Shown one piece after another: positions 8,358-21,804 of a stretch of 64,000 nucleotides of DNA; within the stretch, counting starts at the first letter, position 1, and every line of letters starts with the position of its first letter. A model generated the notes under the pieces. It worked only from the letters and a program-made list of their open reading frames with translations. It was not told the origin of the DNA and did no database searches. Both the position numbers and the translations under genes were made by a program. The stretch comes from Paraglaciecola sp. 20A4 (GTDB lineage: Bacteria; Pseudomonadota; Gammaproteobacteria; Enterobacterales; Alteromonadaceae), in contig NZ_WTPY01000016.1 in assembly GCF_011378905.1 (NCBI RefSeq), positions 29,989 through 93,988 of the forward strand, given 5' to 3'.

Positions 8358-10829
8358 ATGACCAAGCCATTCACTGACACCAAAGACAATTCATTTGGCT
8401 ATTTTGATGATGAACGAAAAGAATACGTAATTTCGACGCCATTTACACCCACACCTTGGATCAATTACCTTGGTAATGATGGGTTTTACGGCTTGATTTC
8501 CAACACTGCTGGGGGCTATAGCTTTTATCAAGATCCTAAGTTTCGCCGGTTAACCCGTTATCGCTACAACAGCGTGCCTGTTGACACATCGGGTCGCTAT
8601 TTCTATTTAAAATGTGATGACGACGTATGGTCTGCCTCGGGACGTCCGGTTGATAAGCAACCAGAACGTTACGAGTGCCGCCATGGTATGGGCTATAGTC
8701 GCTTTCTCGTCAGCAATCTAGATATAGACTCCGAACTTACCTGTTTTGTGCCCTTAGGTGAAAAAGCGGAAGTGCATCGATTGACCCTTAAAAACAGCGG
8801 TGCTCGACATCGAAAAATTAGTCTGTTTTCATACATTGAATGGTGTTTGTGGAACGCAGAAGATGACGGCGCGAACTTTCAACGTAATTTATCTACCGGT
8901 GAAGTCGAAGTTGAAGGTAGTGTGATTTACCACAAAACCGAATACCGAGAGCGTCGTGATCATTATGCGTTTTATTCGGTTAATCAACCTATTAGCGGCT
9001 TCGATACAGACAGAGAGAGCTTCCTAGGACCTTATCGTGGTGTCGGTAATCCTTTGTGTGTTCAAAACGGTCAAGCAACCAATTCACATGCCCACGGTTG
9101 GTCACCGATTGCATCTCATCATCTAGAAGTAGAGCTAGCGCCCGGTGAAGAGCATACTTTGGTATTTGTGCTAGGTTACTGCGAAGTGGATAAAGCGCAA
9201 AAGTGGCAATCTCCAGGTGTGATTAATAAGACGCCGGCTAAAGATATGATGAGTCGTTATGAAAGTGCCTACAGTGTTCAACAAGCACTTAGCGCATTAG
9301 CTGCCCATTGGGATAAATTACTCGGTACATTCCAGCTAAACAGTCCAGACAAAAAGTTAAATCGCTCACTGAACATATGGAATCAATATCAGAATATGGT
9401 GACGTTTAACTTATCTCGAAGTGCTTCATTCTACGAATCGGGTATTGGCCGTGGGATGGGCTTTAGAGATTCTAACCAAGACACCATAGGGTTTGCCCAT
9501 ATGGTGCCCAATAAAGTCAAAGAGCGTATCTTAGACTTGAGTGCCACTCAAAAAGCTGACGGCTCCGCATACCATCAATATCAACCTTTGACTAAAAAAG
9601 GTAATGCTAACATCGGTGGTAACTTTAATGACGACCCCATGTGGATGGTACTCTCTACGGTAAATTATATTAAAGAGACCGGTGACTTTTCAATATTAAC
9701 TGAAAAGGTTGGTTTTGATGGTGACAATGAAGGAAATACAGATCACTTTGAGCATTTACGCCGTGCATTTGAGCATGTCGTAAATAATTTAGGTCCCCAT
9801 GGCTTGCCATTGATCGGACGTGCGGATTGGAACGACTGTTTAAACCTAAACTGTTTTTCAGAGGATCCTAATGAGTCCTATCAAACTACCCAGCGAGGGC
9901 AATCAGATGTAGCTGAATCCCTAATGATTGCTGGGCAATTTGTGCTTTACGGACAAGACTTTGTGCAATTATGTGAACAAATTGGTCAAGATACATTAGC
10001 CAATTACGCTCAGCAGCACGTTAATACCATGCGAGATGCCGTGCTTAAACATGGTTGGGACGGTGAATGGTTCTTGCGTGCCTATGATGCTAGAGGCAAA
10101 AAAATAGGCAGTCACGAGAACCAAGAAGGCAAAATTTTTATCGAATCACAAGGTTTCTGCGTGATGGCAGGCATCGGCATGCAAGATGGAAAAGCCCGCC
10201 AAGCACTTGATTCTGTTGAAAAGCATTTAGCCACGCCCTACGGTATTATGCTCAATCAACCGGCGTTTAGTGGCTACGATAAATATCTGGGTGAAATTTC
10301 ATCTTATCCTCCTGGATATAAAGAGAATGCCGGGATTTTCTGTCATAACAACCCGTGGATCATGGTGTCTGAAGCGATGCTTGGGCGAGGCGATAAGGCC
10401 TTTGAGTATTTTGCCAGCATTTCACCCGCTTACCTGCAAGACGTGCAAAAACTGCATAAAACTGAGCCTTATGTTTACAGTCAAATGATTGCAGGTAACG
10501 ATGCAGCCACTCCTGGTCAGGCGAAAAATTCATGGTTAACCGGGACTGCTGCTTGGTGTTTTTATGCGGCAACGCAGTACATTTTGGGTATTAAGCCTGA
10601 TTATAAGGGCTTAACTATCACGCCATGTATTCCAGCTGAGTGGCCTAGTTTTGCAGTTTCTCGTCGCTTCCGCAATGCCCATTACAGCATAGAAGTACGT
10701 AATCCGCACAGAATAAGCACTGGTAAGATAAGATTGGAAATTGACGGTACACAGGTAGCGGGTAATATGATTGATTACAGCCTATTTAGCGGCGAGCATC
10801 ATGTGATTGCGACTATTTTAAAAGGTTAG
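8358..10829 (+). CDS. GH94 cellobiose phosphorylase
   Basis: A cytoplasmic enzyme that phosphorolyses cellobiose to alpha-glucose 1-phosphate and glucose, saving one ATP compared with hydrolysis. From the ATG at 8358 (AAGAGAGA about 10 bases upstream) it has 823 residues, the usual length of bacterial cellobiose phosphorylases. The catalytic-acid motif ADWNDCLN places the aspartate at residue 490, matching the known catalytic Asp490 of the characterised Cellvibrio gilvus enzyme. Also visible are GIGRGMGFRDSNQD in the (alpha/alpha)6 barrel and SYPPGYKENAGIFCHNNPW near the phosphate site. An upstream in-frame TTG would add 14 residues but has no support. GH94 also contains chitobiose and cellodextrin phosphorylases; the length and motif set favour cellobiose. 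Confidence 0.93.
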   Translation: MTKPFTDTKDNSFGYFDDERKEYVISTPFTPTPWINYLGNDGFYGLISNTAGGYSFYQDPKFRRLTRYRYNSVPVDTSGRYFYLKCDDDVWSASGRPVDKQPERYECRHGMGYSRFLVSNLDIDSELTCFVPLGEKAEVHRLTLKNSGARHRKISLFSYIEWCLWNAEDDGANFQRNLSTGEVEVEGSVIYHKTEYRERRDHYAFYSVNQPISGFDTDRESFLGPYRGVGNPLCVQNGQATNSHAHGWSPIASHHLEVELAPGEEHTLVFVLGYCEVDKAQKWQSPGVINKTPAKDMMSRYESAYSVQQALSALAAHWDKLLGTFQLNSPDKKLNRSLNIWNQYQNMVTFNLSRSASFYESGIGRGMGFRDSNQDTIGFAHMVPNKVKERILDLSATQKADGSAYHQYQPLTKKGNANIGGNFNDDPMWMVLSTVNYIKETGDFSILTEKVGFDGDNEGNTDHFEHLRRAFEHVVNNLGPHGLPLIGRADWNDCLNLNCFSEDPNESYQTTQRGQSDVAESLMIAGQFVLYGQDFVQLCEQIGQDTLANYAQQHVNTMRDAVLKHGWDGEWFLRAYDARGKKIGSHENQEGKIFIESQGFCVMAGIGMQDGKARQALDSVEKHLATPYGIMLNQPAFSGYDKYLGEISSYPPGYKENAGIFCHNNPWIMVSEAMLGRGDKAFEYFASISPAYLQDVQKLHKTEPYVYSQMIAGNDAATPGQAKNSWLTGTAAWCFYAATQYILGIKPDYKGLTITPCIPAEWPSFAVSRRFRNAHYSIEVRNPHRISTGKIRLEIDGTQVAGNMIDYSLFSGEHHVIATILKG

Positions 10830-10914
10830 TGACAATGTTTTTTGCTAAAGAAAAACTCGGTTGCTTACCTATTTTCTAAACGTAATAAATGGCTAAAAAA
10901 TAGTTTCCTCATTT

Positions 10915-10953
10915 GCTCCCTTTACGCTTAATGGCATTTAGGGAGCGTTTTTT
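10915..10953 (+). terminator. Terminator of the symporter/phosphorylase operon
   Basis: GCTCCCT (10915-10921) pairs with AGGGAGC (10940-10946) across an 18-base loop, followed by G and six T. It lies 85 bases after the phosphorylase stop. Confidence 0.75.
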
Positions 10954-10968
10954 GCAATAACGGCTGAG

Positions 10969-11433
10969 CTATGAACCGGTATAGCTATTAAAGGCTTTTG
11001 TGCCCCATAGAGGCACGGTTGATAGGCTATGTTTAAAGCTACCTGAGGTTTCTTTGGTCGAGTACGACACATACATCAGTGTTTGACTACTAGGATCAAA
11101 AATACGACGTATCTTCATGGTTTTGAAAAACACACTTTTAGACTTTTTGAATACCACATCGCCAGATGCTGACTTATCAATTTTGGCAATCATCTCTGGG
11201 GTGATTTCACCTGTCTGACGACAGGAAATCGAACTGTCAGAAGGATCAGAAAAGCTTAAGTTAGCTTCAATGCTGGCCACGTGGCACGTTACCCCTCTGA
11301 TAAGTGGGTCTTGCAGAATATTCAGTTTGATATCTTTGGTGGTAAATAAACCTAAGCTTACATCACCGACTTCGTTCGAATCACAGGCGGTTAAGAGTAG
11401 CGCACTACCAAGAATTGCTAATATTTTTTTCAT
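10969..11433 (-). CDS. creA: CreA-family lipoprotein
   Basis: A small (154-residue) CreA-family protein. The N-terminus is a lipoprotein signal (hydrophobic run ending LLTAC, lipid-accepting cysteine at residue 17), whereas many CreA proteins carry an ordinary signal peptide. The family core is plain: GVTCHVAS, DPSDSSISCRQTG, VFFKTMKIRRIFDP, LMYVSYSTK and the C-terminal SLSTVPLWG. The biochemical function of CreA is not established. It faces the phosphorylase operon tail to tail and lies downstream of the LacI-type gene on the same strand, with 61 bases between them. Confidence 0.85.
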   Translation of the reverse strand: MKKILAILGSALLLTACDSNEVGDVSLGLFTTKDIKLNILQDPLIRGVTCHVASIEANLSFSDPSDSSISCRQTGEITPEMIAKIDKSASGDVVFKKSKSVFFKTMKIRRIFDPSSQTLMYVSYSTKETSGSFKHSLSTVPLWGTKAFNSYTGS

Positions 11434-11494
11434 ACATCGCTCACTAAAGGTATTTCCCTTAGTGTAATGGATTTTAAGGCCGATAAAAATCGTA

Positions 11495-12517
11495 TTAACG
11501 ATCTACTGGGACGGGTCCTGTGCTTTGGCGAACCATGAGTGTAAAAGGCAGTTCAACGTACCGACCAGGCTCTGATTTACCATCGAGTTGTTCAAGCAAC
11601 AATTCAATACACGCTTTACCTATTTCTTCTAATGGCTGATGAATAGTGGTCAGGGCAGGGGTCATTAATCGGGCGTAGCGGATATCGTCAAAACCCATAA
11701 TCGAAATATCTTGTGGAATACGAAAACCGTTTTCTTGCAATACGCTCATCGCGCCGATGGCCATATCATCACTGAAGCAAAATACTGCAGTGGGTCGCAT
11801 ACGCAGTTTTAATAGCTGTTCCATGGCTCCCATACCAGAATCTAATCCATAATCTCCGCGGATAATCAGCTGCTCATCTATTTCTATACCTGCATTGCTT
11901 AGTGCACTCTTATAGCCATCAAAACGCTCTACCGTGCTGGGCGTGTCAGTTGGGCCCATAACCGCAGCAATACGTTTATGGCCTAGGCTCAACAAGTGTT
12001 CAACAGCCGTGCGCGCGCCTGATACGTTGTCTATCATGACCTTACTGATCCCTTCAATGGGAATTGATTCGCATGAATTGACTATTGGGGGTAACTGTTT
12101 CAACACAGGCTGATTGTGGTTGAGATTGAAAGGCATATGGTAAGTAAATAATAATACGCCGTCAGCTTGACCAGATTGCGCCATGCTGGCGTAATGCTTT
12201 TCTCGCTCAATCAAGCCTTGCGTGTCGCCAAGCAGAATTGAGTAGCCAGCCTTTTGTGCTTGTCGCTCAATAGCGCGTATGATGCCTGCATTTACCTGAT
12301 TGGTAATATCTGGCATCACCACTATAATATTGCCACTCTTTTGGGTACGTAAGTTGGCACCAAATCGACTCGGGGTATATCCCCCTTCTTCTACAGCCTT
12401 CATCACTTTTTTACGGGTTTCTTCACTGACAATACCTGGATTACGCAAAGTGCGCGATACCGTTGCGGGAGAAACACCGGAGATGGCCGCAATATCTTTT
12501 ATGCCTAACTTAGCCAA
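11495..12517 (-). CDS. LacI/GalR-family transcriptional repressor, probable cellobiose regulator
   Basis: A DNA-binding regulator of 340 residues. The N-terminal helix-turn-helix GIKDIAAISGVSPATVSRTL (residues 5-24) is followed by the hinge helix and a periplasmic-binding-protein-like sugar domain (VVMPDITNQVNAGI near 70, FCFSDDMAIGAM, MGFDDIRYARLMTPALTTI near 290). Its gene is preceded by a LacI-type palindrome at 12576-12589 that nearly matches the one upstream of the symporter at 6596-6609. This predicts autoregulation and repression of the symporter/phosphorylase pair, relieved by cellobiose or a derivative. It lies downstream of leuD on the same strand but is separated from it by a terminator and about 250 bases. 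Confidence 0.9.
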   Translation of the reverse strand: MAKLGIKDIAAISGVSPATVSRTLRNPGIVSEETRKKVMKAVEEGGYTPSRFGANLRTQKSGNIIVVMPDITNQVNAGIIRAIERQAQKAGYSILLGDTQGLIEREKHYASMAQSGQADGVLLFTYHMPFNLNHNQPVLKQLPPIVNSCESIPIEGISKVMIDNVSGARTAVEHLLSLGHKRIAAVMGPTDTPSTVERFDGYKSALSNAGIEIDEQLIIRGDYGLDSGMGAMEQLLKLRMRPTAVFCFSDDMAIGAMSVLQENGFRIPQDISIMGFDDIRYARLMTPALTTIHQPLEEIGKACIELLLEQLDGKSEPGRYVELPFTLMVRQSTGPVPVDR

Positions 12518-12575
12518 AGAGTTCTCTCTTACTGGGATAACCGATAAACTATAGATTAGCGTCAGAATGCTTGGC

Positions 12576-12589
12576 TGTAAACGTTTTCA
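12576..12589. promoter_or_regulatory. LacI-family operator upstream of the repressor gene
   Basis: TGTAAACGTTTTCA, a 14-bp palindrome with one mismatched pair, differs from the symporter operator by one base. It sits 59 bases upstream of the repressor start codon, which fits autoregulation. Confidence 0.7.
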
Positions 12590-12711
12590 AATCTGCAGGT
12601 TTAATAATAAATAGAAGTTCTTAAAAAAAGTTATATTTATTAAAGTGTTAAGTGAATATTATCGTTTTTAGAACGATGGAAGGAACATTTTTTTCATTTG
12701 TATGATAAATA

Positions 12712-12752
12712 ACCAAAAGGCAGGGTAACCGCTATGTTAAGCGGCTACCCTG
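12712..12752 (-). terminator. Terminator of the leuABCD operon
   Basis: Read on the minus strand, a stem of about 12 bp (CAGGGTA..CCGCT paired with AGCGG..TACCCTG, one internal mismatch, 6-base loop) is followed by CCTTTTGG. It starts 20 bases after the leuD stop codon. The T-run is short, so efficiency is uncertain. Confidence 0.6.
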
Positions 12753-12771
12753 TGACGCTCTTAAAAATTAA

Positions 12772-13398
12772 TTAACACTGCCAAGCAGGTTGCTTAGCTT
12801 CAAACGCGCTGATTTTATCATTCAGTTCTAGGGTCTGACCAATGGCATCTAAGCCTTTGATCAGATTATTTTTGTGATGAGGTGCTATGTCAAACGGCAG
12901 CACTTGATCATTAAAGCGCACTTGTTGTTGAGGTAAGTCCACTACAACCTGACAATTAGCGTCTTGTGCCACCGCTTCAAATAAAGCATCGATTTGCGCA
13001 CTTTCAAGTTTCACCGGTAGCAAACTGTTATTGATGCAGTTACCGTAGAAAATATCGGCGAAGCTGGTGGCAATAACAACTTTAAAGCCGTAGTCGTCTA
13101 ATGACCAAGGCGCATGTTCGCGACTTGAACCGCAGCCAAAATTTTCGCGAGTAAGTAAAATACTAGCGCCCTGATACTCAGGTTTGTTAAGCACAAAGTC
13201 TGGATTGGGCTCTTGCTCATGTAAGTCTAAATAACGCCAATCATGAAATAGATGTTTTCCGTAACCGCTCTTGGTAACCGAAGTTAAAAATTGCTTAGGA
13301 ATAATTTGGTCTGTATCCACATTCGCTTGATTTAGCGGTGCGACATGGCCAGTATGCACACTGATACCAGAGCTTGCTGGGGTAGATTGATTGCTCAT
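12772..13398 (-). CDS. leuD: 3-isopropylmalate dehydratase small subunit
   Basis: The swivelling small subunit of isopropylmalate isomerase, which converts 2- to 3-isopropylmalate in leucine synthesis. The length of 208 residues is normal. Family motifs include [13 protein letters not shown] near the N-terminus, [13 protein letters not shown] near residue 88, and the [18 protein letters not shown] segment. It is the last gene of leuABCD, 15 bases after leuC, and a terminator hairpin follows. The partner subunit LeuC is encoded immediately upstream. Confidence 0.97.
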   Translation of the reverse strand: MSNQSTPASSGISVHTGHVAPLNQANVDTDQIIPKQFLTSVTKSGYGKHLFHDWRYLDLHEQEPNPDFVLNKPEYQGASILLTRENFGCGSSREHAPWSLDDYGFKVVIATSFADIFYGNCINNSLLPVKLESAQIDALFEAVAQDANCQVVVDLPQQQVRFNDQVLPFDIAPHHKNNLIKGLDAIGQTLELNDKISAFEAKQPAWQC

Positions 13399-13413
13399 GT
13401 TTATTCCTAATTA

Positions 13414-14820
13414 TTAATCGTTGGCAACGAAGTCGCGCGTATCGGCAAAATGCCCTGCTAAAGCAGCGGCAGCAGCCATGGCTGGGCTAACAAGATGGGT
13501 GCGTGCACCGCGACCTTGCCGACCTTCGAAGTTTCTGTTGCTAGTTGATGCACAGCGATCTCCTTGGCCCAAAATGTCATCGTTCATACCAAGACACATA
13601 GAACACCCAGGCAAACGCCATTCGAAGCCCGCCTCGAGGAATATCTTATCTAGCTGCTCAGCCTCAGCTTGCGCTTTGACTGCGACAGAGCCCGGCACCA
13701 CAATAGCCGTTACATGACTGGCAACTTTACCTTGTTTGGCAATCGCAGCAGCGGCGCGCATATCTTCTATCCGGCCATTAGTACAAGAGCCAATAAACAC
13801 ATGATTGACCGTTAGTTCTGATAATTTTTGACCTGGCTTAATATCCATATATTTAAGGGCTTTTACCGCTGAATCACGGTCAATCGAGTCACTAAAGTCT
13901 TCCGGTGCAGGGATAGGCTGGTTAACGCCAATAACCTGACCTGGGTTGGTTCCCCACGTCACTTGTGGAGCAATATCTTGGGCTGCAAGCTCTACGACGA
14001 TATCGAAAGTAGCATCAGCATCAGATTTCAACGTCTTCCAATAAGCGACTGCAGCATCCCAATCATCACCTTTAGGGGCATATTCGCGCCCTTTAAGATA
14101 ATCAAAGGTGATTTGGTCTGGGGCGATAAGACCCGCCTTAGCCCCGGCTTCGATGCTCATGTTGCATACGGTCATGCGCTCTTCCATGCTCAAGTCTTCG
14201 ATAGTGTCGCCGCAATACTCGATGACACAGCCAGTGGCGCCTGCATGACCAATCTTACCGATAATAGCTAAGATAATGTCTTTTGCAGTCAAACCTAATG
14301 GACGAGCTCCAGTGACCTTAACTTGCATACACTTACCTTTACTCTGCTTCAAAGTTTGGGTAGCAAATACGTGTTCTACTTGCGAGGTACCAATACCAAA
14401 AGCGAGCGCCCCAAAAGCACCGTGAGTCGCGGTATGGGAATCCCCACAAACAACGGTTGTGCCAGGTTTAATCAAACCAAGTTCAGGACCCATTACATGC
14501 ACGATCCCTTGTTTTTGGTGACCCACAGGAAATAATTGAATATTGTTTTTCTCGCAGTTATCCGCCAGGGTTTGTAACTGTAATTTGTTTGCAGGACCGC
14601 AGGCATCAATGGCTAAAGAACGAGTCGATATACTGTGATCCATGGTGGCAAATGTTAGATCAGGACGTCGAACTTTGCGGCCCTTTTGTACCAAACCGTC
14701 AAATGCTTGGGGAGAAGTAACTTCGTGGATTAGGTGGCGATCGATATACAATAATGCATCGTCGCCTATTTCATCGACAATATGTGCCTGAAAAATTTTG
14801 TCGTATAAGGTGGTGCTCAT
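13414..14820 (-). CDS. leuC: 3-isopropylmalate dehydratase large subunit
   Basis: The aconitase-family large subunit (468 residues), carrying the [4Fe-4S] cluster that activates the hydroxyl group of isopropylmalate. Cluster ligands are visible in [10 protein letters not shown] and in the C-terminal GCSMCLGMN pair of cysteines. [23 protein letters not shown] is the family signature, and the N-terminus [10 protein letters not shown] is typical. It lies 14 bases downstream of leuB and 15 bases upstream of leuD, consistent with one transcript. Confidence 0.97.
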   Translation of the reverse strand: MSTTLYDKIFQAHIVDEIGDDALLYIDRHLIHEVTSPQAFDGLVQKGRKVRRPDLTFATMDHSISTRSLAIDACGPANKLQLQTLADNCEKNNIQLFPVGHQKQGIVHVMGPELGLIKPGTTVVCGDSHTATHGAFGALAFGIGTSQVEHVFATQTLKQSKGKCMQVKVTGARPLGLTAKDIILAIIGKIGHAGATGCVIEYCGDTIEDLSMEERMTVCNMSIEAGAKAGLIAPDQITFDYLKGREYAPKGDDWDAAVAYWKTLKSDADATFDIVVELAAQDIAPQVTWGTNPGQVIGVNQPIPAPEDFSDSIDRDSAVKALKYMDIKPGQKLSELTVNHVFIGSCTNGRIEDMRAAAAIAKQGKVASHVTAIVVPGSVAVKAQAEAEQLDKIFLEAGFEWRLPGCSMCLGMNDDILGQGDRCASTSNRNFEGRQGRGARTHLVSPAMAAAAALAGHFADTRDFVAND

Positions 14821-14834
14821 GTCTGGTCTTTCCT

Positions 14835-15941
<1,107 letters not shown>

Positions 15942-17501
15942 CTAGACTCCAGCAATCTGTGTTTGTTGTTTTTTCTGATGATCAATTCGATCGGCTAAAT
16001 GGGTGTTATTTAATACATGGATTAGGGCTTTAACGCCAGACTCGACGATATCTGTGGCTAAACCGATACCATTAAAACGGCGGCCGTTATATTCAACGAT
16101 GACACTCACTTGGGCAAGCGCATCGGCCCCTTCACCTTTAGAGTCGAGTTTGAAATCGACGATATCAAGTTGTTCATGGCCTAACACTTTGATAATAGCG
16201 TTATATGCAGCATCTACTGGACCATTGCCTGTACATGACTGAATGATTTCTTCATCGCCAACTTGTAACTTAACGGTGGCGCTTGGGATGATCTCTTTGC
16301 CTGAACTTGCTTGTAAATAAAGTAACTTATAATGCTCGTCCGCTGGTTTTTGCTTATCAAAAAACAATAAGGCTTCAAGATCATAATCGAACACTTGGCC
16401 TTTTTTGTCGGCTAATTTTACGAATGATGCATATAAGGTATCTAAATCGTAGTCTTGAGCTTTATATCCCAATTCTTCAAGGCGGTGTTTGATAACGTGG
16501 CGGCCTGAGCGTGACGTTAAGTTTAAGTTGTTTTTGTTTATACCCACACTTTCTGGGGTCATTATCTCATAAGTATTCTGTGCTTTTAAGACGCCATCTT
16601 GATGGATACCAGAAGAATGACTAAAAGCATTTGCGCCTACAATTGCTTTGTTAGCTTGTACCGGCATATTACATAATTGGCTGACCAATTTAGAGGTGCG
16701 AGAAATTTCCTGACTGCGAATATTGGTGTTTAAACCCAACATGGCTTGGCGAGTTTGCAAAATCATGGCGATTTCTTCTAACGAACAGTTACCCGCACGC
16801 TCACCAATACCGTTAATGGTACATTCAATTTGACGAGCGCCGTATTCAACTGCGACTAAAGAATTGGCAACGGCTAAACCTAGATCATTGTGGCAGTGCA
16901 CTGAAATAACCGCTTTATCGATATTAGGTACGCGATTGAACAAATTTTGAATAATGCCACCAAACTCGGTTGGTGTCGTATAACCCACCGTGTCTGGAAT
17001 ATTAACCGTGGTAGCACCAGCATTAATAGCCGCTTCAACCATACGACATAAGTAATCAATAGGTGTGCGACCTGCATCTTCACAAGAAAACTCAATGTCA
17101 TCCGTGTAGCGGCCCGCATGCTTAATCGCCTTAACCGCCATTTCGACCACTTCATCTTGTGACTTACGTAACTTATTTGCTACATGAATGTCAGAAGTCG
17201 CTATAAAAGTATGTATTCTAAATTGTTCAGCCACACTCATGGCTTCACCACAGGCGTCAATGTCTTTTTCTAAGGCGCGAGATAATCCGCAAACAGTGGC
17301 ATTTTTGATTTCTTTGGCAATACTGCGTACTGACTGAAAATCGCCTGGTGACGATACTGGAAAGCCGGCTTCGATGATGTCAACGCCAAGTCGCTCTAGC
17401 GCGAAAGCAATTTGTAGCTTTTCTTTCATACTCAAACTTGCTGCTAGTGCTTGTTCGCCATCACGTAATGTGGTGTCGAATATTTTGACTTGGTTGGACA
17501 T
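15942..17501 (-). CDS. leuA: 2-isopropylmalate synthase
   Basis: The first committed enzyme of leucine synthesis, condensing acetyl-CoA with 2-ketoisovalerate. It has 519 residues. The TIM-barrel N-terminus [11 protein letters not shown] carries the metal-binding aspartate and arginine. The metal-binding HCHND has histidines at 202 and 204, and the C-terminal regulatory domain (from about residue 390, '[11 protein letters not shown]') is the leucine-feedback module. AGAGGA lies upstream of the ATG. It heads leuABCD and is preceded by a leucine-rich leader and terminator hairpin at 17549-17660, so transcription is probably attenuated by charged leucyl-tRNA. Confidence 0.97.
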   Translation of the reverse strand: MSNQVKIFDTTLRDGEQALAASLSMKEKLQIAFALERLGVDIIEAGFPVSSPGDFQSVRSIAKEIKNATVCGLSRALEKDIDACGEAMSVAEQFRIHTFIATSDIHVANKLRKSQDEVVEMAVKAIKHAGRYTDDIEFSCEDAGRTPIDYLCRMVEAAINAGATTVNIPDTVGYTTPTEFGGIIQNLFNRVPNIDKAVISVHCHNDLGLAVANSLVAVEYGARQIECTINGIGERAGNCSLEEIAMILQTRQAMLGLNTNIRSQEISRTSKLVSQLCNMPVQANKAIVGANAFSHSSGIHQDGVLKAQNTYEIMTPESVGINKNNLNLTSRSGRHVIKHRLEELGYKAQDYDLDTLYASFVKLADKKGQVFDYDLEALLFFDKQKPADEHYKLLYLQASSGKEIIPSATVKLQVGDEEIIQSCTGNGPVDAAYNAIIKVLGHEQLDIVDFKLDSKGEGADALAQVSVIVEYNGRRFNGIGLATDIVESGVKALIHVLNNTHLADRIDHQKKQQTQIAGV

Positions 17502-17548
17502 ATATTTTCCTCTATTGAATGATGCGCGTTTCTAACACGCTATAAACG

Positions 17549-17577
17549 AAAAAACCCGTGCTAGGCACGGGTTTTTA
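17549..17577 (-). terminator. Attenuator terminator of the leu operon
   Basis: On the minus strand a perfect hairpin (CCCGTGC, 3-base loop, GCACGGG, extended by five A:T pairs) is followed by TTTTTT. It sits between the leader peptide and leuA, ending about 48 bases before the leuA start. This is the position expected of an attenuator that stops transcription when leucine is plentiful. Confidence 0.9.
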
Positions 17578-17603
17578 GTTATTGTTTGCGTTTCGCTTAC
17601 AAC

Positions 17604-17660
17604 CTACCCATGCAGTCTTGCTGCCAGCAGAAGTAGAGTTGATAGTAAAAATGTTTTCAT
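17604..17660 (-). CDS. leuL: leu operon leader peptide
   Basis: An 18-residue open frame on the minus strand, MKTFLLSTLLLLAARLHG. Seven of its residues are leucine, including a run of four, encoded by a mix of TTA, CTA, CTT and CTG. It ends 27 bases before the attenuator hairpin and lies about 160 bases upstream of leuA. In the established attenuation model the ribosome stalls on the leucine codons when charged tRNA-Leu is scarce, favouring an antiterminator. I did not resolve the alternative antiterminator pairing. The leader is too short for most gene finders. Confidence 0.88.
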   Translation of the reverse strand: MKTFLLSTLLLLAARLHG

Positions 17661-17839
17661 TTTATATTAAGCTCGAAACGTCAGTGCGGTATTTGTAACT
17701 CTTTGGGTGGCATGCGTCAACCTTAGTTAACAAATCAATATATAACAAAAATGCATATAAACTTGATTTATCAGGAAAAACAGGTGGTCTGACTAGTTTT
17801 TTTGTGAGGTTTGAAGTGAATTGCAGGATGGCATTTCGC

Positions 17840-18502
17840 TTATCGAAAATTTTTCCAATTAATACTACCAGAAAGTAACAGCTCTCTGAGGGTTAATGTT
17901 CGGGGCTGACTACGACCTTTATGGTTCCAAGTATGCCCGCAGCACGCGGCTGAAAAAATAGCATTGCTTGGACGTAATAATACACACTCGCCGACAGTTG
18001 AGTGGTCCCGAATGTTGCTACTAGTAAGGTCAATGTCATGGGTTCCATTCATAGCAAACCAGCCAAATTTATTACTGTGCAGTTTCTGAGTCTCGGTATC
18101 GATGCGGTCAATGGAGTCTAACTCTAAGTATTCGCCATGTATGTTTTTCACATAAACCACAACCGGCAGACCTGACCGAGCATATTGCGCGAACCATTGG
18201 TGGGTTTTATCTTTATCGCGTCTTCTACCCATGCAGGTAGCACTTTGCTTTGCTTGCCAACTGGCGTTATGCACGTCAACAGACAAAGGGCCTGTATGGT
18301 GAATGAAATGGTATGCGGCGCGTTTAACATGATGGCGTAGACCGCCTAATTTACGTTGTAGTAAACTAATGTTGGAGATGGGTTGCTGGGCAAGCGAACT
18401 GAGTTCTCGCTCATACAAAGCATTACAAATTTCAGCAAAATGGGTCTGCTGCTGTGAGTCAGAGAATATATTTACTTGGGGCTGCGCGGGAGGCGTCACC
18501 AT
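17840..18502 (-). CDS. Hypothetical protein, 220 residues
   Basis: An open frame with ATG start and ordinary base composition, 80 bases downstream of eno on the same strand but beyond the eno terminator. I do not recognise the family. The product looks soluble: no signal peptide or membrane segment is evident. It has a basic helical N-terminal half (LLQRKLGGLRHHVKRAAYHFIHH), a central RRRDKDKTHQWF stretch, and a C-terminal part with a Cys/His group (CCGHTW). Its 3' end lies about 180 bases from the leu leader. Codon use resembles that of its neighbours, so it is probably real, but the function is unknown. Confidence 0.6.
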   Translation of the reverse strand: MVTPPAQPQVNIFSDSQQQTHFAEICNALYERELSSLAQQPISNISLLQRKLGGLRHHVKRAAYHFIHHTGPLSVDVHNASWQAKQSATCMGRRRDKDKTHQWFAQYARSGLPVVVYVKNIHGEYLELDSIDRIDTETQKLHSNKFGWFAMNGTHDIDLTSSNIRDHSTVGECVLLRPSNAIFSAACCGHTWNHKGRSQPRTLTLRELLLSGSINWKNFR

Positions 18503-18540
18503 AAGAAATGAGGGGCAGCAAACGCTGCCCGCTTACATCT

Positions 18541-18566
18541 AAAAAGCTTTAGCATGTAACTAAAGC
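18541..18566 (-). terminator. Terminator downstream of eno
   Basis: On the minus strand GCTTTAG pairs with CTAAAGC across a 7-base loop and is followed by TTTTTA. It lies 17 bases after the eno stop codon. A second hairpin with a 7-bp GGGCAGC stem at 18513-18530 lies just beyond it. Confidence 0.65.
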
Positions 18567-18582
18567 ACTCCAGATATAGGTC

Positions 18583-19914
<1,332 letters not shown>

Positions 19915-19952
19915 TTATCTGAGAGCAGATACGCTTAGTTTTCAATCGTTTG

Positions 19953-21620
<1,668 letters not shown>

Positions 21621-21763
21621 TTAATACTGATGTAGTCTAGCTCCCTTTAAAAGGCGTGACATTATTCAGTACCGGACGGCGTAACAGTATACGTAAATAG
21701 GACCCGACAGACAATTGAAAAGAGGCTTAGGTTTGCAAAAAATATACAGATTATGGCTTTTTA

Positions 21764-21784
21764 TTGGTTTACACTGTAGACCAA
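21764..21784. promoter_or_regulatory. 21-bp palindrome upstream of the receiver gene
   Basis: An odd-length palindrome TTGGTTTACA-C-TGTAGACCAA in which nine of ten pairs match. It ends 20 bases before the start codon at 21805. It could be a repressor operator overlapping the promoter or a hairpin in the mRNA leader. No regulator was identified. Confidence 0.45.
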
Positions 21785-21804
21785 ATAGTCAAAGGATTAG
21801 CTTT

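Noticed and set aside
13421..13717. 98-codon plus-strand frame opposite leuC
   Set aside because: Antisense frame over a highly conserved gene, with no ribosome binding site or family resemblance.
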